50,738 nt of DNA from Actinospica durhamensis (lineage in GTDB: Bacteria > Actinomycetota > Actinomycetes > Streptomycetales > Catenulisporaceae). The translations under genes were made by a program, and so were the position numbers. Positions 40,972 to 50,672 of the stretch are shown here, piece after piece. Under the pieces are notes generated by a model. That model did not search any database and was not told the DNA's origin. It saw only the letters and a program-made list of their open reading frames with translations. Every line of letters starts with the position of its first letter. Within the stretch, counting starts at the first letter, position 1. Location of the stretch: NCBI RefSeq assembly GCF_018139695.1, contig NZ_JAGSOG010000030.1, positions 1 through 50,738 on the forward strand, written 5' to 3'.

Positions 40972-43900
40972 CTAAGCTCCCGATCGTGAGACGGCTGCGG
41001 GATCTCGCCGGCGGGCGGAGGCGGCCAGCGCCGCGGCGGCCGTGCACAGCGTGATCACGGCCAAGGCTGCGGCGCTCCAGCTCAAGGCGTAGAGCGTGAT
41101 GGGCGAGGGCACCGGAGTCGTCGCGGCTGGAGAGAGGATGAACTCGGGTACCAGCAGCCGCGCCAGCAGGATGCCGAGCGCGACGCCGAGCAGCGCCGCC
41201 GGTCCGGCGACGGCGGTGTGCAGGGCGCAACCGAGGGCCGCGCGCTGCCTACGGGTCAGGCCGAGCGCGCACAAGACCGTGTCGCGGGCCGTGGACTCCC
41301 GCGCCGAGGAGGAGAGCGAGACGAGCAGGCCGAGCAGCGCGAGCAGGGTCAGACCGACCGCGCCGACGGCCGAGACCCGCTGCGGGATCGCGGCCATGGG
41401 GTCGTTGATCAACGAGGTCTGAGTCTGGGCGGTACTCACCGCCACGGCGCCGGTCGGCAGATTCGGCGGAATCGCCCCGTCCGCGGTGTGGAGCCACCAG
41501 GTGGAGGCGGCCGGGAGGGGATCGTTGAGCAGGAGGGCCTGGTCAGACAGTTCGCCGAGATCGACGACGAGCGCCGGTGTGGCGGATCCGCCCTGGCCGA
41601 GGCCCGGGAAGTCCTCGACCACCGCGGCGATCCGTACCTGCACCGCGACCTGGTCGATCTGCACCTCCACCACGGAACCGACGGCCTGCTGACTCGCCTT
41701 CAGGTAAGCGGCGGTCGCGATGCCCGGCACGGCCGTGTCGGTGCTGCCCGCGTCGAGTGTGACCGTGCAGGGCGACGGGGAACCGAACCCCCTGCCGGAC
41801 GCGAACGACGTGTGGATGCCGGCCGCACCGCCCGTTCGGCCGATGATCGAGGCCGGTGTGGCCGGACCGCCGAACGGCGGGCCACAGCCGATCAAGAGGT
41901 CCTGCGGGTTCCAGTTCGTGCCCGACGTCCACGTCTCCATCGCTGCGGCCGCACCCTGGACCGGGATGAACTGCGCGGCTGCCGACTGCCGAACGGCTAC
42001 GGCGTTGACCGCCAGAGACCCGTCGATCGCGTCGACGCCCGGAAGCTGATAGTCGAGGGAGATGCCGATCAGTCGGACCGGATACGCGATTCCGGAAGCG
42101 TCCGGCGCCAGCGTCGCTTGGAGGGTGTGGTCCCGGCCGTCCGTCGGCAGTGTTCCTGCGCTGAGCGTGTAGGCGGTGCCTGTGGCGTCCTCGATAGTCA
42201 AGGCCACGGAGGTGCCGGTGAGCTTCGACGCACTCAGCCGGGCCGTGATGCCGATTCCGGTCGGGTGACCGGGCAACGGCAGACCCGGTTCAGTGGACGG
42301 CATGATCGCGGCCCACAACTTCGCGAGGCCGCGGTCGGCCTGGTCCGGCCGCAGGGTGACCGTCTGGGCCGCCGCCGCGGCGTCGAGGCCCACGACCGTC
42401 GGCCCCTGAGCCGAGGTGGACGTGTACACGGGAGTGGCCGAGCGTACTCCGGGCGCACGGGCGAGTATTCCGGCCTGGCCCAGAGTCTGGGGCTGAGCGA
42501 GGTTCACCGCGACGTCCGCGCCGACCTGGAATCCGGCCTGGTCGTGGGCCGAGCGCTGCCAGGTGGAGTGCTGGGCGGCGGCGAATCCGCAGCCTGCGAC
42601 AGCGGCGACGCACAGCAGCGCCGGCACGAGATGCCGGCGCGGTGTACGGGCCAGTTCCCATGCGGCCAGCCGCAGCGGCAGTATCCCGGCCCGACCGGCG
42701 GCGCGCTCGCTCATGAGGGCGGCCACGGTGATCAACCGTCCGCAGGCCGCTGCCCCGGCCGCGGCGGTCAGCGCCGGGGCGCACGCGACGATCAGCACGA
42801 CGCCAGAGCCCTGTCCCGCGGTCAGCCCGGTGTTCGTGGCCTGCCACAGCGCGACGGCGGCCAGAGCGACCAGGGCCACGTCGACGCCGGCCAGGGCCAG
42901 GCCGGAGACGGCATCCTGGCGCCCGGACGCGGCGGCGACCCGCGATGGCAGGGCCGCGCGGGCGGCACGCGTGAGGAGGATCACCGCGGCCAGAGCCGCC
43001 GTGCACAGGCCGGCCACCCAGTCGACGCCGGGCAGCCCGAAGCCGAGCGCGCCGCCGGAAGGCGTGATCGGCGGCACGCGCAGCAGCAGCCTGCCGACGA
43101 GTGGCCCCTGCGCGAACACGCCGACCGCCGCGGCCGGCACCAGCAACACCGCGTCGGGCAGATAGCCGAGGGCCGGCTTCCAGGCCGGCGCGCCGCGCGA
43201 ACGCATCAGTGCCGTGTGGGCCGCACCGCGGGCGACGAGACCCTCCGCCGCCGCGGCCATGGCCAGACCGGCCAGCAGACCGAGCAGGCACGTCGCGGCC
43301 AGCAGCTCGCCCCGGCCGACCGTCACCCGCGAGGCCACCTGGCCGAGCTCCTGGTTCAGCGCCAGATCGGTGATGGCGAAGCCCTGGCTCGGGGAGATGC
43401 GCTGGTCGTCCGAGATGGACTGCACGGCCGCCTGTATCGCACCGACATCGGGTGAGCCGTTCGGCACCAGCGTCCACGCCGAGGCCGTGACCGGCACCGC
43501 GCCGGAGGTGAACGACGAGCCGTCCGCCACCAGCGGCCCGTAGAGTCCGGCGGACGCGGCGGCGAAGGACACGCCGCTCAGCCCGGCCGCGTCCCAGGCC
43601 AGGCCGGCCTGGTCCCGGGCAGAGTTCAGGTAGCGGAATTCGCCGACGATCTGAAAGGTCGTCGGCGGCAGATTCACGCTGTAGGCCAGGGTGAGGCTCT
43701 GGCCCAGGTGAAGCCCCATCAGCTCGGCCGCGGCGCTCGGCACCGCGACCGGCACCGCGGATCCGTGTGCGCCGGCGACGACGGCCGGGCCCGGCCATGC
43801 ACCCTGGGTGAGCTGGGCGTGGATCCGGACAGCCGGTTCCGACACCACGTAGGTCTGCCGCGAGGAGCCGTCCGCGGTGGTGCGCCCGGGCAGCGTGTAG

Positions 43901-44190
43901 AGCTCTGAGGAGAGGGTCTGCTCGACGGAGAAGACGCCCGGGGCGTCCCGGGCCACCGCCGCGCGCACGACCGCGTCGGTCTGCGCGGCGGACTGCGGCT
44001 TCGCCGCGCCGCTCCCGATCACCAGGGAGTCGGCGGGTGAGCCGGCCAGATCCGCCCGCGCGCCGAGCGGAAGCGCCACCGTCCACGCGGTGGCGGCGAG
44101 CGCGGCGAAGCCGGCGGTGAGCGCGACGGTGGCCGACACGGCCGCCAGCGCCGCCGCGCGCGAGCGCAGAGCACGTATCAGTGATGCCAT
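40972..44190 (-). CDS. Large FtsX-like ABC permease
   Basis: 1072 aa with two FtsX-like units: an N-terminal helix and extracytoplasmic domain, a four-helix block near residues 290-540 (GRGELLAATCLLGLLAGLAM, LVALAAVALWQATNTGL), a second extracytoplasmic domain, and a final FtsX block (VSAVGAVGLTLLALLGLLVSL with RESTARDTVLCALGLTRRQR as coupling helix). Actinobacterial FtsX permeases of 800-1100 aa with this layout usually pair with one ATPase; here a second permease and two ATPases follow. First gene of the operon, starting ATG 44190. Substrate unknown. Confidence 0.87.
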   Translation of the reverse strand: MASLIRALRSRAAALAAVSATVALTAGFAALAATAWTVALPLGARADLAGSPADSLVIGSGAAKPQSAAQTDAVVRAAVARDAPGVFSVEQTLSSELYTLPGRTTADGSSRQTYVVSEPAVRIHAQLTQGAWPGPAVVAGAHGSAVPVAVPSAAAELMGLHLGQSLTLAYSVNLPPTTFQIVGEFRYLNSARDQAGLAWDAAGLSGVSFAAASAGLYGPLVADGSSFTSGAVPVTASAWTLVPNGSPDVGAIQAAVQSISDDQRISPSQGFAITDLALNQELGQVASRVTVGRGELLAATCLLGLLAGLAMAAAAEGLVARGAAHTALMRSRGAPAWKPALGYLPDAVLLVPAAAVGVFAQGPLVGRLLLRVPPITPSGGALGFGLPGVDWVAGLCTAALAAVILLTRAARAALPSRVAAASGRQDAVSGLALAGVDVALVALAAVALWQATNTGLTAGQGSGVVLIVACAPALTAAAGAAACGRLITVAALMSERAAGRAGILPLRLAAWELARTPRRHLVPALLCVAAVAGCGFAAAQHSTWQRSAHDQAGFQVGADVAVNLAQPQTLGQAGILARAPGVRSATPVYTSTSAQGPTVVGLDAAAAAQTVTLRPDQADRGLAKLWAAIMPSTEPGLPLPGHPTGIGITARLSASKLTGTSVALTIEDATGTAYTLSAGTLPTDGRDHTLQATLAPDASGIAYPVRLIGISLDYQLPGVDAIDGSLAVNAVAVRQSAAAQFIPVQGAAAAMETWTSGTNWNPQDLLIGCGPPFGGPATPASIIGRTGGAAGIHTSFASGRGFGSPSPCTVTLDAGSTDTAVPGIATAAYLKASQQAVGSVVEVQIDQVAVQVRIAAVVEDFPGLGQGGSATPALVVDLGELSDQALLLNDPLPAASTWWLHTADGAIPPNLPTGAVAVSTAQTQTSLINDPMAAIPQRVSAVGAVGLTLLALLGLLVSLSSSARESTARDTVLCALGLTRRQRAALGCALHTAVAGPAALLGVALGILLARLLVPEFILSPAATTPVPSPITLYALSWSAAALAVITLCTAAAALAASARRRDPAAVSRSGA

Positions 44191-44552
44191 ATCAAGCCTG
44201 CTCGACGTCCCTCATCGCGCGGTCTGCCAGGGAGATCCATGATGTACCGAGAGTAGGGCCGACGACTTCACAACGCAAGACCATGATTCAGTCGCTGCAT
44301 GATTTTTCTGTAGCGCGGAAATCTCGAGACGAGTCGCCGCAAGTTCCTGGGCTCCGTCCAGGGCCGAGGAACCGCGAGGTGCTCGTCATCGGATGTTCCG
44401 GAGGACGTCATGAGCGCGACGAGGTCTACGATGGCGGCACCCCGCCGTGGGCCTCGAACACTGGCGCCCACTGTCGACATACGCACCCGCAGCCGGGCGT
44501 GGAGCTGCTACCTCTTCGGGGCCGGAACCTCGACACGTGAGGGAGATCCGTG
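44191..44552. other. Divergent intergenic region, nothing recognised
   Basis: About 360 bp between the ABC operon and the next + gene; must hold both promoters. AT-richer around 44255-44320 but no box pair I trust. Confidence 0.4.
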
Positions 44553-45032
44553 ATGGCCACAGGAATCATCTTCTACGGGTACTGCTGGGAGCAGAGCAAT
44601 GACCCGCCCCCCTTCGACCTCGACGCCGTGCTCGAGTGGGAGAGCGAGCACGTGCGAATAGAGCTCGCCGCACTGGGGTTCACGTTCGAGAACTACATGG
44701 CGTACTCCGCGCGGATTGCCGAACCCGGAGGCACGGAGGCGTACGGCGTGTACGCAAACGGTCGGCGAGTGGCTCAGGAGGCCATTGAGCGGGAGTTGGG
44801 CGCCAGTATGAGTTTCCACGGTTCCTCGGACTACCCCACTCCCTATCTACGCGCGTTCGGCGCCAAGCTCTGGTACACCAGCGGGGCCGCCCCCATCGAT
44901 CTGGCGATCCTGAACTCCGTGGACCCGGCGTGGAAAACAGCCCTCGACCGATACCTGGCGATTCACGGCATCGAACCGCCTGAGAGCACCAACCAGCCAG
45001 GATGGTGGGTCACCGTCAATGACGAAATCTAG
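44553..45032 (+). CDS. Hypothetical protein
   Basis: 159-aa soluble protein. GAGGGAG lies upstream of ATG 44553; a GTG at 44550 is the alternative. It begins ATGIIFYGYCWEQSNDPPPF and contains ALGFTFENYMAYSARIAEPG, ending GWWVTVNDEI. The xxxIxxYGYCW(x)nEx start is seen in bacterial orphan proteins that I know only as hypothetical. No motif or partner suggests a function. Confidence 0.6.
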   Translation: MATGIIFYGYCWEQSNDPPPFDLDAVLEWESEHVRIELAALGFTFENYMAYSARIAEPGGTEAYGVYANGRRVAQEAIERELGASMSFHGSSDYPTPYLRAFGAKLWYTSGAAPIDLAILNSVDPAWKTALDRYLAIHGIEPPESTNQPGWWVTVNDEI

Positions 45033-45090
45033 GGCCGTATCGGTCATCCGGCGCGATCGGACTCAAGGGAGGCACCGGGACCGTCGACCG

Positions 45091-46254
45091 TCACTGACCG
45101 AGCTGGTGGTCTCCGGCCAGCAGTTGCGCGGCGCCGAGTAGTTCCGCGTCCTTGCCCAGTTCGCTGGGGACGATGCGGACGTGTTCGGCGACGGTGGGGT
45201 GGGTGTGGCTGCGCAGGGCCTGTTCGAGTCCCTCGAGCAGGTGCGGGCCCGCTTCCACCAGGCCGCCTCCGACGATGACGGCGGCCGGGTCGATCACGCT
45301 GCACAGGTTGCCGAGGGTGCGCCCGATCAGGCGGCCGGTCTCGATCAGTGCTTTGCGGGTCGCGGTGTCGTTGCCCAGGCCGAGGCGGATGACGTCTTGG
45401 AGTGTGAGCGGGCCGTGGATCGGGCGCAGCATGGCGGCTACCGCGCGGGAGGTGACGAGGGGGGAGAGGCAGCCTTGGCCGCCGCAGTAGCACAGCGGGC
45501 CGAAGTCGCGTACGCGGACGTGTCCGATCTCGCCGACGTGTCCGCTCGCGCCGCGGTACAGCTCGCCGTCCAGGACCAGCGCCGCGCCCAGTCCGTGGTG
45601 GATGCGGAGGTAGATGAAGTCGTCGATGCCGCGGCCGGCTCCGTGGCGCAGTTCCCCGAGGGCGGCCAGGTTCGCGTCGTTCTCCGCCGTGGCCGGGCGC
45701 CCGAGTGCCCGGCCGAATTCCGCGCCCGGGTTGAATCCGGCCCAGCCGCGGTGCACCGCCTCAGAGCCCAGATCCCCGGTCCCGGGGGTCAGCGGCGCGG
45801 GGATGGCGACGGCCGCGCCCGCGGTCTGGGACGGTTCGAGCCCTGCGTCGTCCAGGAGCTTGCGGGCCACGGCGGCCGCGGCGCGCAGCGACTCCTGGGG
45901 TGAGGGCCAGCCGGTGAAGGCCTCGCTCCTGATCTCGCTCAGCGTGCCGCCTGCGTCGGTGAGGGCGACGTTCGCGCCGAATGCCGAGCAGGAGGCGACG
46001 AGATAGAGCGCGCGCGGCTGGAGCAGGTGGTAGCGCTGGGCCGGGCGCCCCGCCCCCAGGCGCGGGGTGTCAGTCTCCTGGTTCAGGGCGACTTCGCCGT
46101 GCGCGAGCAGTTCGGCGAGCAGGTGGGCGAGCGTGGCGCGCGGCAGCGCGGTGTGCCGCTGCAGATCGGCTCGGGTGCACGCTCCGTGCGTTCGCAGTGT
46201 GTCCAGGATCGAGTTTCGGCGCAGCGCTTGCAGGCCGGTGCGGTCCTCAGGCAT
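45091..46254 (-). CDS. ROK-family transcriptional regulator
   Basis: 387 aa. N-terminal winged helix (LRRNSILDTLRTHGACTRADLQ, then LPRATLAHLLAELLAHGEV) followed by a ROK sugar-kinase-like domain. Sugar-binding and zinc features: NDANLAALGELRHGAG, the GEIGHVRV turn and the CYCGGQGCLS zinc loop (CxCGxxGC). The ATP-binding DxGxT-like segment is degenerate (SCSAFGANVALTD), as in ROK repressors that lack kinase activity. ATG 46254 overlaps the stop of the upstream ROK gene by 8 nt, so the pair is translationally coupled. It probably controls sugar or glucoside genes, such as the adjacent GH3 gene. Confidence 0.9.
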   Translation of the reverse strand: MPEDRTGLQALRRNSILDTLRTHGACTRADLQRHTALPRATLAHLLAELLAHGEVALNQETDTPRLGAGRPAQRYHLLQPRALYLVASCSAFGANVALTDAGGTLSEIRSEAFTGWPSPQESLRAAAAVARKLLDDAGLEPSQTAGAAVAIPAPLTPGTGDLGSEAVHRGWAGFNPGAEFGRALGRPATAENDANLAALGELRHGAGRGIDDFIYLRIHHGLGAALVLDGELYRGASGHVGEIGHVRVRDFGPLCYCGGQGCLSPLVTSRAVAAMLRPIHGPLTLQDVIRLGLGNDTATRKALIETGRLIGRTLGNLCSVIDPAAVIVGGGLVEAGPHLLEGLEQALRSHTHPTVAEHVRIVPSELGKDAELLGAAQLLAGDHQLGQ

Positions 46255-47461
46255 CGACGCTCTCCTCCCGTGCGGCCAGCAGGTCGCCGAGTGGGCTCGC
46301 GTCCAGGGCGGCGCCTATCGCTCCGAGGACGGCGGCGCGGGAACCGAGTGCGCTGACCATGACGGTGACCGCTTCCGCGACGGCCAGGTGTGTGTAGCGG
46401 TCGATCGATTCCCGCACGCCCTGGGCGATCAGCCCGGCGCCGTGGTCCATGTCGCCGCCGATCACGACGGCGGTCGGGTTGAGCGACTGGGCCAGTTCGG
46501 CCACGACCCGGCCGATGGTGCGTCCGGCGTCGGTCAGCACGCGCCGCACCACCTGGTCGGTCTCGGCGAGCTCGTCGATGCGGGCCACGGTCAGGGTCTC
46601 GCTGGAGCGGGTCTGGAGCATGCCGCGCAGTGCGCTCATGGACACCAGCGTCTCGAGGCAGCCGCGGTTGCCGCAGCGGCACAGCGCGCCGTCGACGTCC
46701 ACCGGGATGTGGCCGATCTCGCCGGCGATGCCGAGTGCGCCGCGGTGAATCCGCCCGTTGAGTACCAGGCCGGCGCCGATTCCGCTGGAGACCTTGAGGA
46801 ACAGCACGTCGCGCAGCCCGCGCGCCCCGCCGTAGCGCTGCTCGCCCAGTGCGCTGAGATTGGCGTCGTTGTCCACCCGGACCGGGATGCCCAGGCGTTC
46901 CTGGAGCTCCGCGGCCGGGGTGCGGTCGATCCAGCCGGGCAGGATGTTGCCGACCATCACCCGGCCGGTGGCGCGGTGGATCGGGGCCGGGAGTCCGAGC
47001 ACGGCCGCGCGCGCGAGCCCGCGCTCCAGGCGCGCCTCGGTGAGCAGGGCGGAGACCAGGTCCGCGGCGGCGTCCAACGCGCGCTCCGCACTGGCGCCGA
47101 CGTCCAACGCCAGGTGCTGCTCGGCCAGCACCTCGCCCGAGAGCGAGGCGAGTGCCGCGCGCACGTGGCTGTGCCCGAAGTCGATGCCGACCACGATTCC
47201 CGCGGTCTGCGCGAACGCCAGCAGCCGGCCCGGCCTGCCGGAGCCGCGTTGCGTGTGCGGGCTCGCCGGCAGTTCCTTGAGGATGCCGGCCGTCTGCAGT
47301 TCGGCGACGATGGCGGAGACCGTGGCCCGGGACAGTCCGGTGCTGCGCGCGAGCTCCACCCGGCTGACGGCCTGGGCGGCTCGGACCGCGGCGAGCACGC
47401 TCTCGCGGTGGTAGCGCGTGGCCCGGTTCGTCGGTGGCGGCTCGGCCGGGGCGGCAGTCAT
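46247..47461 (-). CDS. ROK-family transcriptional regulator (NagC/XylR-like)
   Basis: 404 aa. Winged helix YHRESVLAAVRAAQAVSRVEL, then GLSRATVSAIVAELQTAG, joined to a ROK domain with GIDFGHSHVRAAL, DNDANLSALGEQRYGG, GEIGHIPV and the zinc loop CRCGNRGCLE. The GIDFGxSHVR motif near the ATP site is more kinase-like than in its downstream neighbour. Start ATG 47461 is preferred; the frame is open to 47497 but the extra residues are non-conserved in character. It is divergent from the Tat-exported GH3 gene, with operator-like inverted repeats between them, so autoregulation and control of the glucosidase are likely. Confidence 0.9.
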   Translation of the reverse strand: MTAAPAEPPPTNRATRYHRESVLAAVRAAQAVSRVELARSTGLSRATVSAIVAELQTAGILKELPASPHTQRGSGRPGRLLAFAQTAGIVVGIDFGHSHVRAALASLSGEVLAEQHLALDVGASAERALDAAADLVSALLTEARLERGLARAAVLGLPAPIHRATGRVMVGNILPGWIDRTPAAELQERLGIPVRVDNDANLSALGEQRYGGARGLRDVLFLKVSSGIGAGLVLNGRIHRGALGIAGEIGHIPVDVDGALCRCGNRGCLETLVSMSALRGMLQTRSSETLTVARIDELAETDQVVRRVLTDAGRTIGRVVAELAQSLNPTAVVIGGDMDHGAGLIAQGVRESIDRYTHLAVAEAVTVMVSALGSRAAVLGAIGAALDASPLGDLLAAREESVDA

Positions 47462-47498
47462 TGCCGCAGCATAAGGCACCGGCCGGGTTCTGCCCACT

Positions 47499-47660
47499 AT
47501 TGAACTAATCCCGAGCCGATCGCCCCGGTAACCGCTTTCCGCGGGGTGGATCCCTGCCGCGCGGTCGTCCGGCTCTGTGAGCGTGGATGGGGGAGGCCGG
47601 GTGGGGGCGTCGAGGGAACTTCAGGAGCGCTAAATAAGCCAGGACTAGGCATTATTTGGC
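47499..47660. promoter_or_regulatory. Candidate ROK operators between regulator and GH3 gene
   Basis: ATTGAACTAAT (about 47502) is, on the other strand, ATTAGTTCAAT, close to the TTAGTTCAATA-like boxes of NagC/XylR-type ROK proteins. A second site around 47630-47656 reads AAATAAGCC, spacer, GGCATTATTT, an imperfect inverted repeat in an AT-rich island unusual for this DNA. Both lie between the ROK pair and the GH3 gene. Confidence 0.5.
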
Positions 47661-47684
47661 CCGACTGAGCCCTGTCGTGACCTA

Positions 47685-47714
47685 TTGACGAGCATATTTG
47701 GCGGGCTCTATGTT
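47685..47714 (+). promoter_or_regulatory. Promoter of the Tat-exported GH3 gene
   Basis: TTGACG (47685-47690), an 18-bp spacer and TATGTT (47709-47714), followed about 37 bp later by ATG 47751. It lies just downstream of the AT-rich inverted repeat, so a regulator bound there could block it. Confidence 0.55.
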
Positions 47715-47750
47715 CCACGAGTCAGTTGCCGGACTCAAAGATGAGGGCAC

Positions 47751-50393
47751 ATGGAACAGACCTCCGAAGGCGCGCAGGAGCGTGCCTCCGCCTCCTTCTC
47801 CCGCCGCAAATTCGTCACCGTCGCCGCAGCCGGCGTCGCGGTGGCACCGATTCTCGGTGCCGGCCCGGCCAACGCGGCCGCCGGTTCCTCGGCCCCCGCG
47901 GGCTCCGAGGCCACCTTCTCCAGCACCGCGGCGAGCCCCGCGGTCGACGCGGCACACGCCCGGGCAGTCGACCTGGTCGGGCAGATGAGCCTGGACGACA
48001 AGATCGCCCTGGTCCACGGCATCGGCTTCGGCGGCGGCGGGGACTACGCCGGAGCGACGGTCGCGAACACCGCCCTCGGCATACCGGCCCTGATCCTGGG
48101 CGACGGCGCGGACGGCGTCGGCAACGGCGCCACCGGTGTGACTCAGTGGCCTGTCGACGCCAACCAGGCCTCCACCTGGGATCCCGAGCTGGTCCAGACC
48201 TACGCCCGTGCGATGGGCGCCGAGCACCGGGCCAAGGGCCGCAGCGTCGCGCTCGGCCCGACCGTCAACATCCTGCGCCGCCCGACCTGGGGCCGGGCGT
48301 TTGAGACCTTCACCGAGGACCCGTACCTCAACGGGCAGCTGGCCGTCGCCGCGATCCGCGGCATCCAGCAGGAGAAGGTGATCGCCACGGTCAAGCACTT
48401 CGCCTGCAACAACCAGGAAGTGCTGCGCAACAGCATCAACGTCGTCGTCTCCCGCCGGGCGCTCGAGGAGATCTACTACCCGGCGTTCAAAGCCGCCGTC
48501 CAGCAGGGCGGGGTCGGCGCCGTCATGGCCGCGTACAACCAGGTCAACGGCTACTACAACTGCGAGAACGAGGCCGGTCTCACCGGCGCGTTGCGCGACG
48601 AGTGGGGCTACGCCGGGTTCGTGATGAGCGACTGGTTCGCCCAGCACAGCACGGTCGCCTCGGCCCAGGCCGGCCTCGACATGGAACAGCCCGACGACTC
48701 CTACTACGGCGCCGCCCTCAAGAGCGCGGTCCAGGTCGGAACCGTCAGCACCGCGACCCTCGACGCCATGGTCACCAGGATCCTGACCTCGATGATCCAG
48801 GTCGGCGTGTTCGACGACCCGCCGGTCGACCCGAGCACGGTCGACTCCCTCGACGTGGCCTCCGCCGAGCACCTCGCCCTGGCCACCAAGCTCAGCGAGC
48901 AGGGCACCGTACTGCTCAAGAACGACGGCGTGCTCCCGCTCGACGCCCGGCGGCTGCGCTCGATCGCCGTGATCGGCGACGCGGCGAGTACGAACCCGAA
49001 GACGGGCGGCCTCGGGTCCCCCGCGGTCAACCCCTCCACGGCCGTGGTCACCCCGCTCCAGGGCATCACCGCGCGCGCCGGTGCGCAGGTGGACGTCACC
49101 TTCACCCAGGGCACTCTCGGCCTGGCCGCGCTGACCACCGTCCCCGGCAGCGCCCTGACCCCCGCGTCGGGCAGCGGCAACGGCCTGACCGGCACGTACT
49201 ACGCGACCGACGACTTCAGCGGCACCCCGCTGGGCACCGAGGTCGACCCCGGCCTCGACTTCACCGCCACCCCGGCCCTCGTCGGCTCGGCCACCACCTG
49301 GTCGGCGCAATGGACCGGCACGCTCGCCGCCCCGGCGGCCGGGGACTACCGGTTCAGCGTGACCAGTAGCGGCAACGTGGTCCTGAAGATCGACGGGCAC
49401 ACCGTCGTGACCTACACCTCCGGCTACGAGTCGGTCTTCAACGGCCTGATCCACCTGGCCAAGGGCCCGCACGCGATCGAGGTTTCCTACGTCAACACCG
49501 GCACCTCGTTCTTCGGCTTCGTCCCACCGATGAGCCTGCAGGTCGGCTGGCAGCCGCAGGAGGACCTGCTGATCGCCGCGGCGGCCGCCGCGGCCCGCGC
49601 GGCGGACGTGGCCGTGGTCTACGCCTACGACTACGCCTCCGAGGGCATGGACCGCAGCACCCTGGCCCTGCCCGCCGACCAGGACCGGCTGATCGAGGCG
49701 GTCGCGGCCGCCAACCCGCGCACCATCGTCGTGCTCAACACCTCCGGCGCGGTGCTCATGCCCTGGCTCGACCGGGTCGCGGCCGTCTTCGAAGCCTGGT
49801 ACGGCGGGCAGACCGCGGGCACCGCCATCGCCTCGCTGCTGTTCGGCGACGCCAACCCGTCCGCCAAGATCGCCCACACCTTCCCCGCCTCCGACGCCCA
49901 GGGGCCCGCCCGCACCACCGACGAATACCCGGGCAACGGCACCGACGTGTACTACAACGAGGGCATCCTCGTCGGGTACCGCTGGTACGACGCGAACAAC
50001 CTCACCCCGCTCTTCCCGTTCGGACACGGCCTGTCCTACACCCAGTTCCGCTACGGCGACCTGCGGGTGGACGACTCCCGCGCACGCGGCAAGGGCCCGG
50101 TCTCGGTCAGCGTCTCGGTCACCAACACCGGCCGCGTCGCCGGAGCCGAGGTCGCCCAGGTCTACCTCGGCAACCCGCGTGCCGCCGGCGAGCCCCCCAA
50201 GCAGCTCAAGGCCTTCCAGAAGGCCTACCTGCAGCCCGGCGAGCGCAGGACGCTGAGCTTCCAACTCGACCAGGACGACCTGTCCGTCTTCAACGAGGCA
50301 TCGAGCTCCTGGACGGTCGTACCCGGCACCTACACCGTCGCCGTCGGCGGATCGAGCGCCGACCTGCCGGTGCGGGCCTCGTTCCGGATCTAG
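47751..50393 (+). CDS. Tat-exported GH3 beta-glucosidase with PA14-like insert
   Basis: 880-aa exported enzyme. Twin-arginine signal FSRRKFVTVAAAGVAVAPIL with cleavage near ANA-AAG. GH3 N-terminal barrel (from QMSLDDKIALVHGIG) with KHFACNNQE and nucleophile Asp294 in FVMSDWF. GH3 C-terminal domain (GTVLLKNDGVLPL, DYASEGMDRSTLALP with the likely acid/base region, EAWYGGQTAGTAIASLLFG) interrupted by a PA14-like beta-barrel (~477-620: GTYYATDDFSG, WTGTLAAPAAGDYRFSV). C-terminal fibronectin III-like domain (FGHGLSYTQFRY onward, VSVTNTGRVAGAEVAQVYL). This GH3/PA14/Fn3 layout is typical of beta-glucosidases acting on cello-, lamin- or gentio-oligosaccharides. Divergent from the ROK pair. Confidence 0.93.
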   Translation: MEQTSEGAQERASASFSRRKFVTVAAAGVAVAPILGAGPANAAAGSSAPAGSEATFSSTAASPAVDAAHARAVDLVGQMSLDDKIALVHGIGFGGGGDYAGATVANTALGIPALILGDGADGVGNGATGVTQWPVDANQASTWDPELVQTYARAMGAEHRAKGRSVALGPTVNILRRPTWGRAFETFTEDPYLNGQLAVAAIRGIQQEKVIATVKHFACNNQEVLRNSINVVVSRRALEEIYYPAFKAAVQQGGVGAVMAAYNQVNGYYNCENEAGLTGALRDEWGYAGFVMSDWFAQHSTVASAQAGLDMEQPDDSYYGAALKSAVQVGTVSTATLDAMVTRILTSMIQVGVFDDPPVDPSTVDSLDVASAEHLALATKLSEQGTVLLKNDGVLPLDARRLRSIAVIGDAASTNPKTGGLGSPAVNPSTAVVTPLQGITARAGAQVDVTFTQGTLGLAALTTVPGSALTPASGSGNGLTGTYYATDDFSGTPLGTEVDPGLDFTATPALVGSATTWSAQWTGTLAAPAAGDYRFSVTSSGNVVLKIDGHTVVTYTSGYESVFNGLIHLAKGPHAIEVSYVNTGTSFFGFVPPMSLQVGWQPQEDLLIAAAAAAARAADVAVVYAYDYASEGMDRSTLALPADQDRLIEAVAAANPRTIVVLNTSGAVLMPWLDRVAAVFEAWYGGQTAGTAIASLLFGDANPSAKIAHTFPASDAQGPARTTDEYPGNGTDVYYNEGILVGYRWYDANNLTPLFPFGHGLSYTQFRYGDLRVDDSRARGKGPVSVSVSVTNTGRVAGAEVAQVYLGNPRAAGEPPKQLKAFQKAYLQPGERRTLSFQLDQDDLSVFNEASSSWTVVPGTYTVAVGGSSADLPVRASFRI

Positions 50394-50427
50394 GGGCAGG
50401 GGCGCAACACTAGGGCACAGCAGTACA

Positions 50428-50470
50428 CGCGGTGCGGGTCCGCCGAACGATCAGGCGAACCCGCACCGCG
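50428..50470. terminator. Strong hairpin terminator after the GH3 gene
   Basis: A 17-bp arm (CGCGGTGCGGGTCCGCC, 50428-50444) pairs with GGCGAACCCGCACCGCG (50454-50470) with one mismatch and a 9-nt loop. It lies 35 bp after the GH3 stop. No U-tract. Confidence 0.8.
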
Positions 50471-50660
50471 CGTCACCGTTCCACTCACTCGCCCGGCCCA
50501 GCATCTGGGCGTTATCCGCGTCGGCGACATCCAGGCCACGGTTGCGGCCCTGCCCGGTCTGTGCGGCCCGGTCTGTGCGCGCCCGGTGCGCTGGTGCCCG
50601 GCCGGGTGGTCCACTACGGGTGGCGCGGCATGTCTCACTGAATGACCTTATATACGCCAT

Positions 50661-50666
50661 TAGTCT
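50661..50666 (+). promoter_or_regulatory. Candidate -10 box for a leaderless transcript
   Basis: TAGTCT, six bases, ATG 50673: the same spacing as at 1123 and 23128. No ribosome-binding site. Confidence 0.5.
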
Positions 50667-50672
50667 GGACTC

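Noticed and set aside
41218-43455. Open frame of 745 codons opposite the large permease
   Set aside because: Antisense shadow; the minus strand shows clear membrane helices and an FtsX coupling region.
47682-50264. Open frame of 860 codons opposite the second GH3 gene
   Set aside because: Same reason; repeated Gly/Val/Arg-rich low-complexity translation and no ribosome-binding site.
50451-50660. Minus-strand frame ending LDVADADNAQMLGRASEWNG after the terminator
   Set aside because: The last 30 codons look coding by third positions but no start or family is recognisable, and the frame runs into the hairpin. Left out as unsupported.
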